This document shows, piece after piece, positions 1-8,237 of a DNA stretch of 40,179 bases. How positions within the stretch are numbered: the stretch's first letter is position 1; each line of letters opens with the position of its first letter. This stretch comes from Chloroflexota bacterium (GTDB taxonomy: Bacteria > Chloroflexota > Anaerolineae > UBA4142): the NCBI GenBank assembly GCA_016223105.1, contig JACRPR010000210.1, positions 1 through 40,179 on the forward strand, read 5' to 3'. Under the pieces are notes generated by a model. The model saw only the letters and a program-made list of their open reading frames with translations, did no database searches and had not been told where the DNA came from. The translations under genes were made by a program, and so were the position numbers.

Positions 1-716
1 AAGCCGCGATTGTTTCCGCGCGGCGCAATAAAAAAGCGATCGGGATGAAGGAACTGCAAGAGTCGATCGAAAAAGTGGTGGCGGGTCCCGAACGCAAGAG
101 TCGTTTGATCAACGAAGAAGAAAAACGGATCATTGCGTATCACGAAGCCGGGCATGCGCTGGTGATGCGAATGTTGCCGAACTGCGATCCGGTGCACAAG
201 GTTTCGATCATTTCGCGCGGGATGGCGCTCGGTTACACGATGCACTTGCCGGAAGATGATCGCTATTTGCAACGCCGTTCAAAATTTATGGACGATCTCG
301 CCGGCGTGCTGGGGGGGCGCTCCGCCGAAGAAATCGTCTTTCGCGATATCACGACCGGCGCGTCGAACGATCTCGAACGCGCAACCGATCTCGCGCGCGC
401 GATGGTGACGCGGTACGGCATGAGCGAAAAACTCGGACCGCGCACGTTCGGCGATCGCGAAGAGTTGGTGTTCCTGGGGCGCGAGATTTCGGAACAGCGC
501 AACTATAGCGAACAAGTCGCGGAGCAAATTGACGACGAGGTGCGACGCATCATCGGCTCGGCGCACAAAGCCGCGCGGGACATTCTGACCACGTATCGCG
601 AAAAACTCGACGCGCTCGCCGATCGGCTCATTCACGACGAGACGATTGAAGCCAACGAATTTGAAGCGATGTTCGCGGAAACGCCGAAACTCGCGAGTGT
701 GCCGGTGCCGGCGTGA
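1..716 (+). CDS. ftsH: ATP-dependent zinc metalloprotease FtsH, C-terminal part (cut by window edge)
   Basis: The frame is open from base 3, so the gene enters from the left; the ATG at 45 is internal. Only the end of the AAA region and the M41 peptidase domain are present. The zinc-binding motif HEAGH is at 141-155, and the third metal ligand is the Asp of SNDLERATDLAR (codon 369-371). FtsH is a membrane-anchored hexameric protease that degrades misfolded membrane proteins and some short-lived regulators. The C-terminal tail after the peptidase domain is short. The following nucleotidyltransferase begins about 30 bp downstream. Family assignment is secure. The N-terminal membrane segments and ATPase domain lie outside the window and cannot be judged. 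Confidence 0.96.
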   Translation, partial: AAIVSARRNKKAIGMKELQESIEKVVAGPERKSRLINEEEKRIIAYHEAGHALVMRMLPNCDPVHKVSIISRGMALGYTMHLPEDDRYLQRRSKFMDDLAGVLGGRSAEEIVFRDITTGASNDLERATDLARAMVTRYGMSEKLGPRTFGDREELVFLGREISEQRNYSEQVAEQIDDEVRRIIGSAHKAARDILTTYREKLDALADRLIHDETIEANEFEAMFAETPKLASVPVPA

Positions 717-747
717 CATTTTTCGGATCGTCCCGGAATGGTGGATC

Positions 748-1041
748 GTGGAAACTCAATTTCCCGCAAACTATCAAAAAGATATCGCGCGTGCGACTGA
801 AATTCTCCGTTCAGCCGGGTGCACGCACATTTATCTTTTTGGATCGTTGACGCGTGGAGACATCCGCTCTGAATCGGATATTGATCTTGCGGTGCGCGGA
901 TGTGCGCGCGGACAATACTTTCGCGTGCTGGGAAAACTCTTGCTCGCATTAGATCATCCGGTTGATCTGATTGACTTGGACAGAAATGACGGCTTTGCGC
1001 GCTTTCTGGAATCCGAAGGAGAACTGATCCAGATTGCATGA
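748..1041 (+). CDS. MNT-type nucleotidyltransferase domain protein
   Basis: A small protein of 97 aa from the GTG at 748. The frame stays open upstream into ftsH, but that start would overlap ftsH, and the peptide before 748 does not resemble the family. The minimal nucleotidyltransferase signature is visible: GS at residues 32-33, the paired Asp of SDIDL at 44 and 46, and a third Asp (VDLIDL) at 73. Proteins of this size are usually the MntA-like half of a HEPN/MNT toxin-antitoxin pair, where they AMPylate or otherwise neutralise a HEPN RNase. No HEPN partner is encoded beside it: ftsH lies upstream and a terminator with a lipoprotein gene downstream. It may be an orphan or may act elsewhere. 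The start is moderately certain. Confidence 0.78.
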   Translation: METQFPANYQKDIARATEILRSAGCTHIYLFGSLTRGDIRSESDIDLAVRGCARGQYFRVLGKLLLALDHPVDLIDLDRNDGFARFLESEGELIQIA

Positions 1042-1084
1042 CAAGGTAAATGCAAATCCGTGTTGAGATCAAAAGAACAAACAC

Positions 1085-1118
1085 AACCGTCGCGCTAGAG
1101 CGCGGCGGTTTTTCTTTT
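1085..1118 (+). terminator. Intrinsic terminator after the nucleotidyltransferase gene
   Basis: A 10-bp GC-rich stem (1085-1094 with 1101-1110, one G-T pair) has a 6-nt loop and is followed by a T-rich run through 1118. It closes the ftsH/nucleotidyltransferase transcription unit. Confidence 0.85.
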
Positions 1119-1167
1119 GCGCGCGGGATGACGAAAGGCACACTCGCAAGTAGGACAATCGGCACTA

Positions 1168-1195
1168 TTGAATATCCGCCCACTCGCGTTATGAT
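1168..1195 (+). promoter_or_regulatory. Sigma70-type promoter of the Ala-rich lipoprotein gene
   Basis: TTGAAT (1168-1173), a 16-bp spacer, then TATGAT (1190-1195). The predicted transcript would start near 1202, ahead of the AAGGAG ribosome site at 1216-1221. Seen in sequence only. Confidence 0.6.
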
Positions 1196-1229
1196 ACGAT
1201 CAAGAATTTGAACGCAAGGAGAAATGAAA

Positions 1230-2381
1230 ATGAAAGCATCGCCGATTGTCCACATCGTTTTGAGTGTGATTGCGTTGTTCGCGATTGCCGGTTGTTCAAG
1301 CGCGCAAGCGACGCCTGACACTGCCGCGACCATTGCCGCAGCGGTAAACGCGACCGCGACCGCGCAAGCCGCCGCGCAAGCGACGATTCAAGCGGCGGTG
1401 CAAGCGACCTCCGCCGCGCAACCGACTGCGACGCGCGCCGCGACGACGGTCGCGCAAGCAACCGTCGTAACGACCGTGATCGTAACCGCGACACCGAAAC
1501 CGGCTTCTGCCGCGACTGCCGCGCCCACCGTCAACTATGTCGCTCTGACCGAAGAAGAACTCGCCGCGCTGATTGATCAAGCCGTGCAAGAAGCCGTTAC
1601 CGCGACGACGACGACCAGCACGACGACAACCGCGTACGCGGCGGACGGCACGTTGACGACCGCGGAATATCAAGCGTTAGTAACTGCCGCCGCCGTCGCG
1701 ACGACTGAAGTCAGCCAGGCGCAAGCGCTCGCGCAGGGATACTATGATCTGTACGCGCAGATGGCGACGGAGACCCTCGCGACCTTGCAAGCCATTGAAC
1801 AAGATTTGAATTCGATGGCAACTTCGCTCGCGCAGATCAGTTCGATTCTTTCGCAAGGGCAAGCCAGCGCGCAAGCCGCGCTCGCGCAATTGCAAACGAG
1901 CGCGAACCAGGTCAAGACGACCGCGGCAAATGTTTCGACCAAATCGAAAAATTGGAACAGCCAGGTCAAGGGCGACGTGGACAAACGCGGGAATGCCGCG
2001 CTGAATGTTCAACCGAACAATATGCCGACGGATCTCAAAGGCACGCTCACCGGTCTCAATTCGTACGTGGACACAGTGCGCGGCGCGTTGGGCGATGGCA
2101 AAATCAGCAAGAACGAGTTGAACTCGATCAGCCAAGCCGGTGCGAACGCGGTTGCCGGGTTGAACAAATTCGGTGGCACGCAAGCGAGCGGCTTGACGAA
2201 CGCGATCAACACGACGACGAAACAACTCGCGCGCGGCGAAACGCAAAAAGCGAAAACGAGTTTCAACGGCTTGGAGCAATCCGCCAAATCGTTCAACGCG
2301 TCGGCAGGATCGAATTTGCCGAGCGGGGGCGGACCGAGTGTGCCAGGCGGCGGCAATCCACCTCAACCCCCGCGCAAATAA
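1230..2381 (+). CDS. Ala/Thr-rich lipoprotein with coiled-coil-like middle
   Basis: The protein has 383 aa from the ATG at 1230, chosen because AAGGAG (1216-1221) is 8 nt upstream; the ATG at 1224 is too close. A type II signal peptide ends in the lipobox IAGC with the lipidated Cys at residue 22, so it should be anchored on the outer face of the cytoplasmic membrane. A low-complexity Ala/Thr/Gln linker rich in ATAQAAAQAT-like units follows, then a Gln/Ala-rich helical region with heptad-like spacing (about residues 140-260), and a Gly/Pro-rich tail. I recognise no enzymatic domain. It has its own promoter and is flanked by terminator-like hairpins, so it is probably a single-gene unit. Its function is unknown; a structural or envelope-spanning role is a guess. 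Confidence 0.85.
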   Translation: MKASPIVHIVLSVIALFAIAGCSSAQATPDTAATIAAAVNATATAQAAAQATIQAAVQATSAAQPTATRAATTVAQATVVTTVIVTATPKPASAATAAPTVNYVALTEEELAALIDQAVQEAVTATTTTSTTTTAYAADGTLTTAEYQALVTAAAVATTEVSQAQALAQGYYDLYAQMATETLATLQAIEQDLNSMATSLAQISSILSQGQASAQAALAQLQTSANQVKTTAANVSTKSKNWNSQVKGDVDKRGNAALNVQPNNMPTDLKGTLTGLNSYVDTVRGALGDGKISKNELNSISQAGANAVAGLNKFGGTQASGLTNAINTTTKQLARGETQKAKTSFNGLEQSAKSFNASAGSNLPSGGGPSVPGGGNPPQPPRK

Positions 2382-2384
2382 AGT

Positions 2385-2413
2385 TTGATTCCGCGCTCTA
2401 TTTCTGGTAAAAT
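2385..2413 (+). promoter_or_regulatory. Candidate extended -10 promoter for the thioesterase-tldD-tldE unit
   Basis: TTGATT (2385-2390), a 17-bp spacer, then TAAAAT (2408-2413) preceded by TGG. Transcription would begin near 2420, inside the hairpin at 2416-2449. The promoter therefore overlaps the presumed terminator of the previous gene. Confidence 0.5.
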
Positions 2414-2415
2414 AC

Positions 2416-2460
2416 AAACGACCGGACGAACTCGTTCCTCCGGTCGTTTCTACTTTTGTT
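2416..2460 (+). terminator. Hairpin between lipoprotein and thioesterase genes, probable terminator
   Basis: A perfect 11-bp stem (2416-2426 with 2439-2449) with a 12-nt loop, then CTACTTTTGTTT. The T run is interrupted, so termination may be partial. It overlaps the candidate start point of the downstream promoter. Confidence 0.6.
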
Positions 2461-2527
2461 TGAACTGAGCAAGACGCGTTCGCACGCGCGACAAACCGGC
2501 GCGTCAATTTTTGCAAGAGGTGGCACA

Positions 2528-2917
2528 ATGGCAGAACTCAAACCTGGAATGATCGGCGAATCTACCGAACCGGTCACCGATCAAGTAACTGCGGCGTCAT
2601 TTGGTAGCGGCATGGTGCGCGCCTATGCCACGCCGGCAATGATCGCGTTGATGGAAAACGCGAGTGTGCGCGCGATTCAACCCCACCTCGGTGTGGGGCA
2701 AACTTCGGTCGGCATCGAGATTCACATCAAGCATTTTGCCGCGACACCGATTGGCATGACCGCGCGCGCCCATGCCCAAGTGACCGCGGTGGACGGGCGT
2801 CGGATCACGTTTCAAGTGGATTGCTGGGATGACGCTGAAAAAATCGGTGAAGGCACGCATACGCGTTTGGTTGTGGATGAAGCGCGGTTTAAGGAACGCC
2901 TGTTGAAAAAAAATTAG
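2528..2917 (+). CDS. Hotdog-fold acyl-CoA thioesterase, FlK-like
   Basis: The protein has 129 aa from the ATG at 2528, preceded by an AGAGGTGG ribosome site; an upstream ATG at 2456 would add a peptide unlike the family. The sequence matches the FlK-type hotdog thioesterases. Thr35, Glu43 and His69 occupy the positions of the FlK catalytic Thr, Glu and His with exactly the same spacings (8 and 26 residues), followed by the typical TPIG turn. FlK itself hydrolyses fluoroacetyl-CoA, but most chromosomal relatives act on unknown short acyl-CoAs, so the substrate is not predictable here. The next gene, tldD, starts 8 bp after the stop with a strong AGGAGG site, so they are probably co-transcribed. 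No functional tie between the two is obvious. Confidence 0.85.
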   Translation: MAELKPGMIGESTEPVTDQVTAASFGSGMVRAYATPAMIALMENASVRAIQPHLGVGQTSVGIEIHIKHFAATPIGMTARAHAQVTAVDGRRITFQVDCWDDAEKIGEGTHTRLVVDEARFKERLLKKN

Positions 2918-2925
2918 GAGGCAAC

Positions 2926-4380
2926 ATGAAAGATTTAACCGGACGCGCGCTCAACATCGCGCAAGTGCGCGGCGCGTCGTACGCGGATGTGCGAATCGTT
3001 GAACGCGTCACGCAACACGTCGCGGTCAAGAATGGCAAGGTCGAAGCGTTGGAGCAAGAGGAATCACTTGGCTTTGGCGTGCGCGTGCTCGTGAATGGCG
3101 CGTGGGGCTTTGCCGCGGGCTCACGGCTCGAACCGAAAGATGTCGAGCGCGTCGTTACGCAAGCGGTCGCGATCGCGCGCGCGAGCGCGTTGTGCAAAGG
3201 TCGCGATGTGAATCTCGGCGCGAAAATCGAATCGAAAGGCGTGTACGAAACGCCGATCAAAATCAATCCGTTCACCATTTCGCTCGATGAAAAAATCGGG
3301 TTGCTTTTGAAAGCGGACGCGGAGATGCGCCGCGTCAAAGGCGTCAAGGTCGCGCGCGGCGATTTAACGTTTGTGCGCGAGAACAAACAATTCGCGTCCA
3401 CCGAAGGCGCGGAAGTCAAACAAGAAATCGTCGAGTGCGGATGCGGCATTGTCGCGATGGCAACCGACCCGGCGACCGGCGATGTGCAAGTGCGCTCGTA
3501 CCCGAACGCGGGCGGACGCCATCAACAAGCGCGCGGGTACGAATTTATTCTCGAACAAAAACTCGCGGAGAATGCCGGGCGCGTCGCGGAAGACGCGGTC
3601 GCGTTGTTGCGCGCCGATCAATGTCCCAGTTACGACGCGATGACGATCCTGCTCGACGGATCGCAAATGGCTCTGCAGATTCACGAATCGTGCGGACATC
3701 CCATCGAATTAGATCGCGTCCTGGGATCCGAAGCCGCGTATGCCGGGACATCGTTCCTCACGCCGGACAAGTTGAACAAATTTCGCTACGGTTCCGACCT
3801 GGTGAACATCACTGCCGACGCGACGATTCCCGGCGGACTCGGCACATTTGGTTGGGACGATGAGGGCGTGCCCGCGCAAAAAAGCGATATTGTAAAAAAC
3901 GGATTGTTTGTCGGTTATCTGATGAGCCGCGAGAGCGCGCACGAATTGCGGCTCGGCGCGTCGAACGGCACGATGCGCGCGGATGGCTGGAATCGAATGC
4001 CGATCATTCGAATGACGAATGTGAGTTTGTTGCCGGGAACATGGAATCTCGATGACCTGGTCGCGGACATGGACGATGGAATTTGGATGGAGACGAATCG
4101 GTCGTGGAGCATTGACGACAAGCGATTGAATTTTCAAGTCGGCACCGAGATGGCGTGGGAAATCAAGGGCGGCAAGAAAACGCGGATGTTGAAAAACGCG
4201 ACCTATACCGGTATCACGCCGGAATTTTGGAATTCGTGCGACGCGATCTCAAATGAAAAATCCTGGGTCGTGTGGGGCACGCCGAATTGCGGCAAGGGTC
4301 AACCGTCCCAGGTCGCGCACACCGGGCACGGCGCATCGCCGGCGCGGTTTCGAAATGTGCGCGTTGGAGTAGTCAAATAA
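2926..4380 (+). CDS. tldD: TldD-type metalloprotease subunit
   Basis: The protein has 484 aa with AGGAGG 5 nt before the ATG. It belongs to the TldD/PmbA (U62) family, whose heterodimer TldD-TldE cleaves unfolded peptides inside a closed cavity, helps mature some modified peptides (microcins) and degrades the CcdA antitoxin. The zinc motif HExxxH is present as HESCGH (His253, Glu254, His258), identifying this as the catalytic TldD-like subunit. Length matches the family. The partner gene tldE follows within about 85 bp on the same strand. Given the modified-peptide link of this family, its presence in the same window as a RiPP-like peptide locus (13 kb) is noteworthy, but tldD-tldE is widespread and the loci are not adjacent. 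Confidence 0.95.
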   Translation: MKDLTGRALNIAQVRGASYADVRIVERVTQHVAVKNGKVEALEQEESLGFGVRVLVNGAWGFAAGSRLEPKDVERVVTQAVAIARASALCKGRDVNLGAKIESKGVYETPIKINPFTISLDEKIGLLLKADAEMRRVKGVKVARGDLTFVRENKQFASTEGAEVKQEIVECGCGIVAMATDPATGDVQVRSYPNAGGRHQQARGYEFILEQKLAENAGRVAEDAVALLRADQCPSYDAMTILLDGSQMALQIHESCGHPIELDRVLGSEAAYAGTSFLTPDKLNKFRYGSDLVNITADATIPGGLGTFGWDDEGVPAQKSDIVKNGLFVGYLMSRESAHELRLGASNGTMRADGWNRMPIIRMTNVSLLPGTWNLDDLVADMDDGIWMETNRSWSIDDKRLNFQVGTEMAWEIKGGKKTRMLKNATYTGITPEFWNSCDAISNEKSWVVWGTPNCGKGQPSQVAHTGHGASPARFRNVRVGVVK

Positions 4381-4381
4381 T

Positions 4382-4449
4382 TTCCCGCGTTTCCCTCATT
4401 TCCTTTATTTCCATTTTGGAAATACGGGAAATCGGGGAAATGATGGAAA
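4382..4449 (+). repeat. GGAAAT-rich palindromic leader between tldD and tldE
   Basis: This intergenic stretch is built of TTTCC/GGAAA repeats. The core is a perfect 8-bp stem (4406-4413 with 4417-4424, loop TTT), flanked by further pairable GGAAAT and ATTTCC units. It lies directly upstream of the tldE ribosome site and could affect its translation relative to tldD. No T run follows, so it is not a simple terminator. Confidence 0.6.
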
Positions 4450-4463
4450 TCAAGAGGTCAACA

Positions 4464-5804
4464 ATGTTGGGTCAAGAAAAAATCCGCGAACTAACGCAAC
4501 AAGTTTTAGCAATGTCCAAAGCCGAGCAGACCGAAGTGGTTTTTACCGGCACCGATTCGGCGCTGACGCGATTTGCAAATTCGGCGATTCATCAAAACGT
4601 CGCTGAGGGGAACACTGAAGTGCGCGTGCGCGTCGTCTACGGCAAACGCATCGGCGTCGCGTCCGGCAACGATCTCACGCCCGAAGCGCTCAAACGCGCG
4701 GTGGACACGGCGCGCGCAATCGCGATGCGCCAGCGCGAAAATCCCGAATTCAAATCTCTGCCCGCGCCGCAACCGATTCAGAACGTTGAGGCGTTCGTTG
4801 AGCGCACTGCGAATTTTTCGCCGGAGCAACGCGCGCAGGTCGTCAACGCGCTGTGCAAAAAAGCCAAAGCGAAAGGCGTCGTCGCCGCGGGCGCGTTTCG
4901 TACAAGCGCGTCTGAGATCGCGGTCGCGAATTCGCTCGGCGTGTTCGCGTACCATCCCGGCACCGTCGCTTCGCTGACGACTGTGATGATGGCGGATACC
5001 GGGTCGGGGTATGCGGAGGTCGCGCATGCAGACGCGAGCGCGATCAACGCGGACGCGCTCGCGGAGGAAGCGATTGGCAAGGCGATCAAATCGCGCAATC
5101 CAACGGTCGCGGAACCGGGCGAGTACACGGTTCTGCTCGAAGAGTCCGCGGTCGAAGATATGCTCAACTTTTTCGCGTTCCTCTCTTTCTCCGCGCTCGC
5201 CGTGCAAGAAGAGCGTTCGTTTATGCGCGGCAAAAGCGGCGAGAAAGTGATGAGCGAAAATGTAACGCTGTGGGATGACGGACTCGCGCCGGACACGCTC
5301 GCGTTGCCGTTCGATTTTGAAGGCGTGCCGCGTCAACGCGTGATGCTGGTCGAAAATGGAATCGCGCGCGGCATCGTGTACGACACGCCGACCGCGCAAC
5401 GCGAGGGCAAAACTTCGACGGGACATTCTCTCCCCGCGCCGAACTCGATGGGACCGCTGGCATTGCATTTGTTTATGGCGCCGGGTGAGACGCCGAAAAA
5501 CGAAATGATCAAAAATATCGAACGCGGCATTTGGGTGACGCGCTTTTGGTACACGCGCGTTTTGCAACCGATGCCGGTGTTGATTACCGGGATGACGCGC
5601 GATGGCACATTCCTGATCGAGAACGGCGCGATCACGCGCCCGATCAAAAATATGCGTTTCACGACGAGTTATCTCGACGCGTTCAATCACATTCGCGCGA
5701 TCAGCCGCGAAACAAAATTGACGCACGAAGAATGGACTGGCGGCGCGCGCCGCATGCCCGCGATTGTAACCGATGGGTTTCGATTTACCGGCGTTACGCA
5801 GTAG
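4464..5804 (+). CDS. tldE: TldE/PmbA-type metalloprotease partner subunit
   Basis: The protein has 446 aa from the ATG at 4464, chosen because AAGAGG sits 6 nt upstream and the resulting N-terminus (MLGQEKIRELTQQVL) fits PmbA proteins. Alternative ATGs at 4440 and 4443 lack a clear ribosome site. It is homologous to TldD over its length but lacks the HExxxH zinc motif, as expected for the non-catalytic TldE half of the heterodimer. It is encoded immediately after tldD and ends at a good terminator (5877-5903). Together the two should form a cytosolic peptidase with broad unfolded-peptide substrates. Confidence 0.93.
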   Translation: MLGQEKIRELTQQVLAMSKAEQTEVVFTGTDSALTRFANSAIHQNVAEGNTEVRVRVVYGKRIGVASGNDLTPEALKRAVDTARAIAMRQRENPEFKSLPAPQPIQNVEAFVERTANFSPEQRAQVVNALCKKAKAKGVVAAGAFRTSASEIAVANSLGVFAYHPGTVASLTTVMMADTGSGYAEVAHADASAINADALAEEAIGKAIKSRNPTVAEPGEYTVLLEESAVEDMLNFFAFLSFSALAVQEERSFMRGKSGEKVMSENVTLWDDGLAPDTLALPFDFEGVPRQRVMLVENGIARGIVYDTPTAQREGKTSTGHSLPAPNSMGPLALHLFMAPGETPKNEMIKNIERGIWVTRFWYTRVLQPMPVLITGMTRDGTFLIENGAITRPIKNMRFTTSYLDAFNHIRAISRETKLTHEEWTGGARRMPAIVTDGFRFTGVTQ

Positions 5805-5809
5805 AAAAC

Positions 5810-5857
5810 AACCACAGATTTCGCAGACGCAAAGCGCACAGAATAAAATCTGTGGTT
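5810..5857. repeat. Palindromic repeat, ACCACAGATT family
   Basis: Perfect 11-bp inverted repeats (5810-5820 with 5847-5857) enclose 26 nt. Similar CACAGATT/AATCTGTG arms recur at 22885-22951, so this appears to be a dispersed intergenic repeat rather than a gene-specific element. Confidence 0.65.
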
Positions 5858-5876
5858 AAAAATTTCCAATACAAAG

Positions 5877-5903
5877 ACCTTCCAAAACCTGGAAGGTTTT
5901 TTT
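5877..5903 (+). terminator. Intrinsic terminator of tldD-tldE
   Basis: An 8-bp stem ACCTTCCA/TGGAAGGT (5877-5884 with 5890-5897), a 5-nt loop and a run of about eight T. It lies between convergent genes and is oriented for the plus strand. Confidence 0.85.
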
Positions 5904-6897
5904 ATTTCGGCAGTGGTCGCGCGTCGCGCGGCGGTTGAATCACAATCGTCGCGCTGTCGAAATCCCAAAAGCGCAACAGCAAACGCAAAAATCCTTTTTC
6001 CGCTCCGTTGTTCGGATCGTGCCCAGCGTATTCGAGTTTGACCTGGTGAATGTACCCGTCGCGACACAGCCAGACCAAGCCCTCCGCGCGATCCAGCGCG
6101 CCCAGATCGCGCGTGTCGCGCGTCGTGCCGATCATTTTTTTCAACTGTGCGCTTTCCGTTGCGCGCAGATCGGCGAGGTACACATCGCACAATTGATTGT
6201 CGAAATTTTCGACGCGCGCGCGTTTGAAATCTTCCGTTCGCACATCGTTCGTCAAATCGCGTTGCTCGCTCGCGTTGCCGAATGAAAGATTCGTGCTCGC
6301 GCCATCGGCGATGTACCACACACTCGGATCGAGAGTCAACAGTCCGAGCGGATTCATTCCTTTGGTGTACGTTTTTCCGGCGACGCGCGCGGCTTCAAAC
6401 GCGCGATTCGGATCGCCGGTAAAAAGCACCATCAGCAATCCCTTGCCGAGCATTTGCAAATCCGCGCCATTGTGCGCGGTCGTCAAATCGAGAAACGCGA
6501 TTTCTTCGTACACGCCGTTCGTCGTCGCGCCGATCACCCAACTAATTTGCGAACGATAGCGCGTCGCTTTTTCAACCTTGTCCCACGCGATCGCGATCGG
6601 ATCGTTCGGATTCGCGGGACGCCGCGTCGGTCGCGGGGTCGCGGTGCCAGTCGCGCGCGCGACGGGCGGCAAGATCGTTTGATTCGGATCCGGCGTAACG
6701 AGCGGAACGACGAGCGTGTTCGTCGGCGCGGGCGTGCGCGTATTTTCCGGCGTCGGCGTGAGCGTGGGCGCGCGTGTGATGGTTGGCGGCGCGGGCGTGT
6801 CCGTCGCGCGGCGCGCGATTGGCGTCGGGCGCAGAACATCGCACGCGGACAAGAGCAATGCGAACGCGATGAGCCAAACAAATGTATGCTTGTGCAT
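5902..6897 (-). CDS. Lipoprotein of a local three-member family (paralog 1)
   Basis: The protein has 331 aa from the ATG at 6897, with AGGTG just upstream; a longer frame to 6957 has no ribosome site. The signal peptide ends in LLSAC, with Cys19 the predicted lipidation site. A Thr/Pro-rich extracellular linker (about residues 25-100) is followed by a roughly 200-residue globular domain shared with the next two genes. Shared marks are the RxxxQISWVIG start, an LGLLTLDPSVWYIAD segment, a DNQLCDVY segment, and a C-terminal LCRDGYIHQ...EKG...FWDFDSATI block. The domain looks like an outer-surface beta-rich carrier fold (LppX/LprG- or LolA-like), which is an inference. The two Cys near CDVY and WLC are conserved in all three and could form a disulfide. 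Exact role unknown. Confidence 0.85.
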   Translation of the reverse strand: MHKHTFVWLIAFALLLSACDVLRPTPIARRATDTPAPPTITRAPTLTPTPENTRTPAPTNTLVVPLVTPDPNQTILPPVARATGTATPRPTRRPANPNDPIAIAWDKVEKATRYRSQISWVIGATTNGVYEEIAFLDLTTAHNGADLQMLGKGLLMVLFTGDPNRAFEAARVAGKTYTKGMNPLGLLTLDPSVWYIADGASTNLSFGNASEQRDLTNDVRTEDFKRARVENFDNQLCDVYLADLRATESAQLKKMIGTTRDTRDLGALDRAEGLVWLCRDGYIHQVKLEYAGHDPNNGAEKGFLRLLLRFWDFDSATIVIQPPRDARPLPK

Positions 6898-6928
6898 TTT
6901 CACCTCGCGATCAAAAATTCGCGGCAAT

Positions 6929-6957
6929 AGTGTACTCAAACCGGCGTGAGGATGCAA
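6929..6957 (-). promoter_or_regulatory. Candidate promoter of lipoprotein paralog 1
   Basis: On the minus strand: TTGCAT (6957-6952), a 17-bp spacer, then TACACT (6934-6929). The start codon lies about 30 nt downstream. The same TACACT -10 box precedes paralog 2. Confidence 0.5.
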
Positions 6958-7014
6958 ACGGAGCGAAACCTGGCGCGCGCGCTGTCTTGATCAAAATTTC
7001 CCACCGCTACAAAA

Positions 7015-7051
7015 GAACACGGATATTTTTATTTTCCTTACATCCGTGTTC
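7015..7051. repeat. Inverted repeat with ACACGGAT arms
   Basis: A 10-bp inverted repeat (7015-7024 with 7042-7051) with a T-rich 17-nt loop, in the gap between paralog 1 and paralog 2. Possibly a dispersed palindromic repeat. Confidence 0.5.
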
Positions 7052-7082
7052 CCTTGAATCAGTGGGGGAAAATTTCGTTCGC

Positions 7083-7125
7083 GCGAAAATAAAATCGGGA
7101 GAGATTTTTCATCTCTCCCGATTTT
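7083..7125 (-). terminator. Intrinsic terminator of lipoprotein-family paralog 2
   Basis: A perfect 15-bp stem (7091-7105 with 7111-7125, 5-nt loop) starts just after the stop codon of the minus-strand gene. On that strand it runs into TTTTATTTTC, a good uridine tract. Confidence 0.88.
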
Positions 7126-7126
7126 G

Positions 7127-8173
7127 TTATTGACCAGGGAACGGTTTTGCGCCGGTGGGTGCGGTGATCTTGATCGCCGCGTTGTTGAAATCCCACATAT
7201 GCGCGTTGATCTTCATCGAACCCTTTTCCGCCGCGTTGTTTGCATCGTGTCCCTGCATATCCAGCAGGAACTTGTGGACGTATCCATCGCCGCAGAGCCA
7301 CATGCTCATTTCGTACTTGTCAATCGCGGAGAAATCTTGTTTGTCCTTGGCGGTGCCGAGCAAACCGGTCAGCGCGGCGTTCTTGGCGTTTTTGAGATCG
7401 TACGCATACACATCGCACGATTGTCCGTCCACCGATTCACTGCGAACCTTTTTAAAGTCAGCGGCTTTGGCATCGCCCATAAAACTGTCGAACGAATCCG
7501 GCTTGGCGAAACTTTCAAACCCGCTCATGCTCGACGAATCTTTCATCGAATACCAGGTTTTTGGATCGGTCATTCCGAACATCGAGATGCCGCGCATATA
7601 CGTCTTGCCGTCCGCGGTAACGATTTCGACTGCGCCGCCGCCGGACAACATTCCCATCAACACGCCCTTGCCTTCGAACGAAGAATTTTTGCCGTCCACC
7701 ATTCCCTTCATATCGAGCAGGGCTTCTTCCGCGAATTTACCGGCTTGGGTCGAGCCGATCAGCATCGCCATTTCGATCCGATATTTTTGCGCGGTCTTGG
7801 CTTTGCTCAACGCGTCGCCGAACAAACTGCCCGCCCCCGGTTGGTTGGATGAAGGCACGGTTGGTTTCGCGACCGGCGATTGCAAGGGCGACGCTCCGCC
7901 GGGCGGCAAGCCCGCGCCGGGAGTGCGTTGCGCCGGCGGCAATCCGCCGGGCGGTTGCGCCAAGCCGCGCGTCGGCGTCGCGGTCGCGCCGACCAAACCT
8001 TGAAGTTCACTCGGCAAAACGCCGGTCACCGTGCTAGAGATTTCAGGCACGAGGGTTACTGCGGCAACAATGCCGACACAACAAAAGCAAATCAACAACA
8101 CCGCGCATCCGCCGATGATCAGCGGCATACGACTCGACGATTTCTTTTCCGGTCCTCCGGTGGGTGCTTGCAT
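7127..8173 (-). CDS. Membrane-anchored member of the local lipoprotein family (paralog 2)
   Basis: The protein has 348 aa from the ATG at 8173, with a strong AAAGGAGG site. Unlike its two neighbours it has no lipobox. A short charged N-terminus is followed by one transmembrane helix (about residues 18-41, LIIGGCAVLLICFCCVGIV), then a Gly/Pro-rich linker and the same C-terminal domain (about residues 130-348). Conserved blocks are DGKTYMRGI..FGMTDPKTWY, DGQSCDVYAYDL and WLCGDGYVHK...EKG...WDFNNAAIKITAPTGAKPF. The shared ending suggests that all three bind similar ligands or partners at the cell surface. A dedicated promoter and terminator imply independent expression. Function unknown. Confidence 0.85.
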   Translation of the reverse strand: MQAPTGGPEKKSSSRMPLIIGGCAVLLICFCCVGIVAAVTLVPEISSTVTGVLPSELQGLVGATATPTRGLAQPPGGLPPAQRTPGAGLPPGGASPLQSPVAKPTVPSSNQPGAGSLFGDALSKAKTAQKYRIEMAMLIGSTQAGKFAEEALLDMKGMVDGKNSSFEGKGVLMGMLSGGGAVEIVTADGKTYMRGISMFGMTDPKTWYSMKDSSSMSGFESFAKPDSFDSFMGDAKAADFKKVRSESVDGQSCDVYAYDLKNAKNAALTGLLGTAKDKQDFSAIDKYEMSMWLCGDGYVHKFLLDMQGHDANNAAEKGSMKINAHMWDFNNAAIKITAPTGAKPFPGQ

Positions 8174-8198
8174 CTTTTCCTCCTTTTGATTGCGTGCA

Positions 8199-8226
8199 AG
8201 TGTATGCGAAATTTGATTCTTGGCAA
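8199..8226 (-). promoter_or_regulatory. Candidate promoter of paralog 2
   Basis: Minus strand: TTGCCA (8226-8221), a 16-bp spacer, then TACACT (8204-8199), about 25 nt before the start codon and upstream of the AAAGGAGG ribosome site. Confidence 0.55.
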
Positions 8227-8237
8227 ATTGGTGATAG

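Noticed and set aside
632..1333. 233-aa minus-strand open frame crossing ftsH, the nucleotidyltransferase and the lipoprotein start
   Set aside because: It crosses three plus-strand genes, a terminator and a promoter, and has no coding features.
4506..5726. 406-aa open frame on the minus strand opposite tldE
   Set aside because: Arg/Ala-rich composition, no recognisable domain, no ribosome site. It is a shadow produced by GC-rich codon use of tldE.
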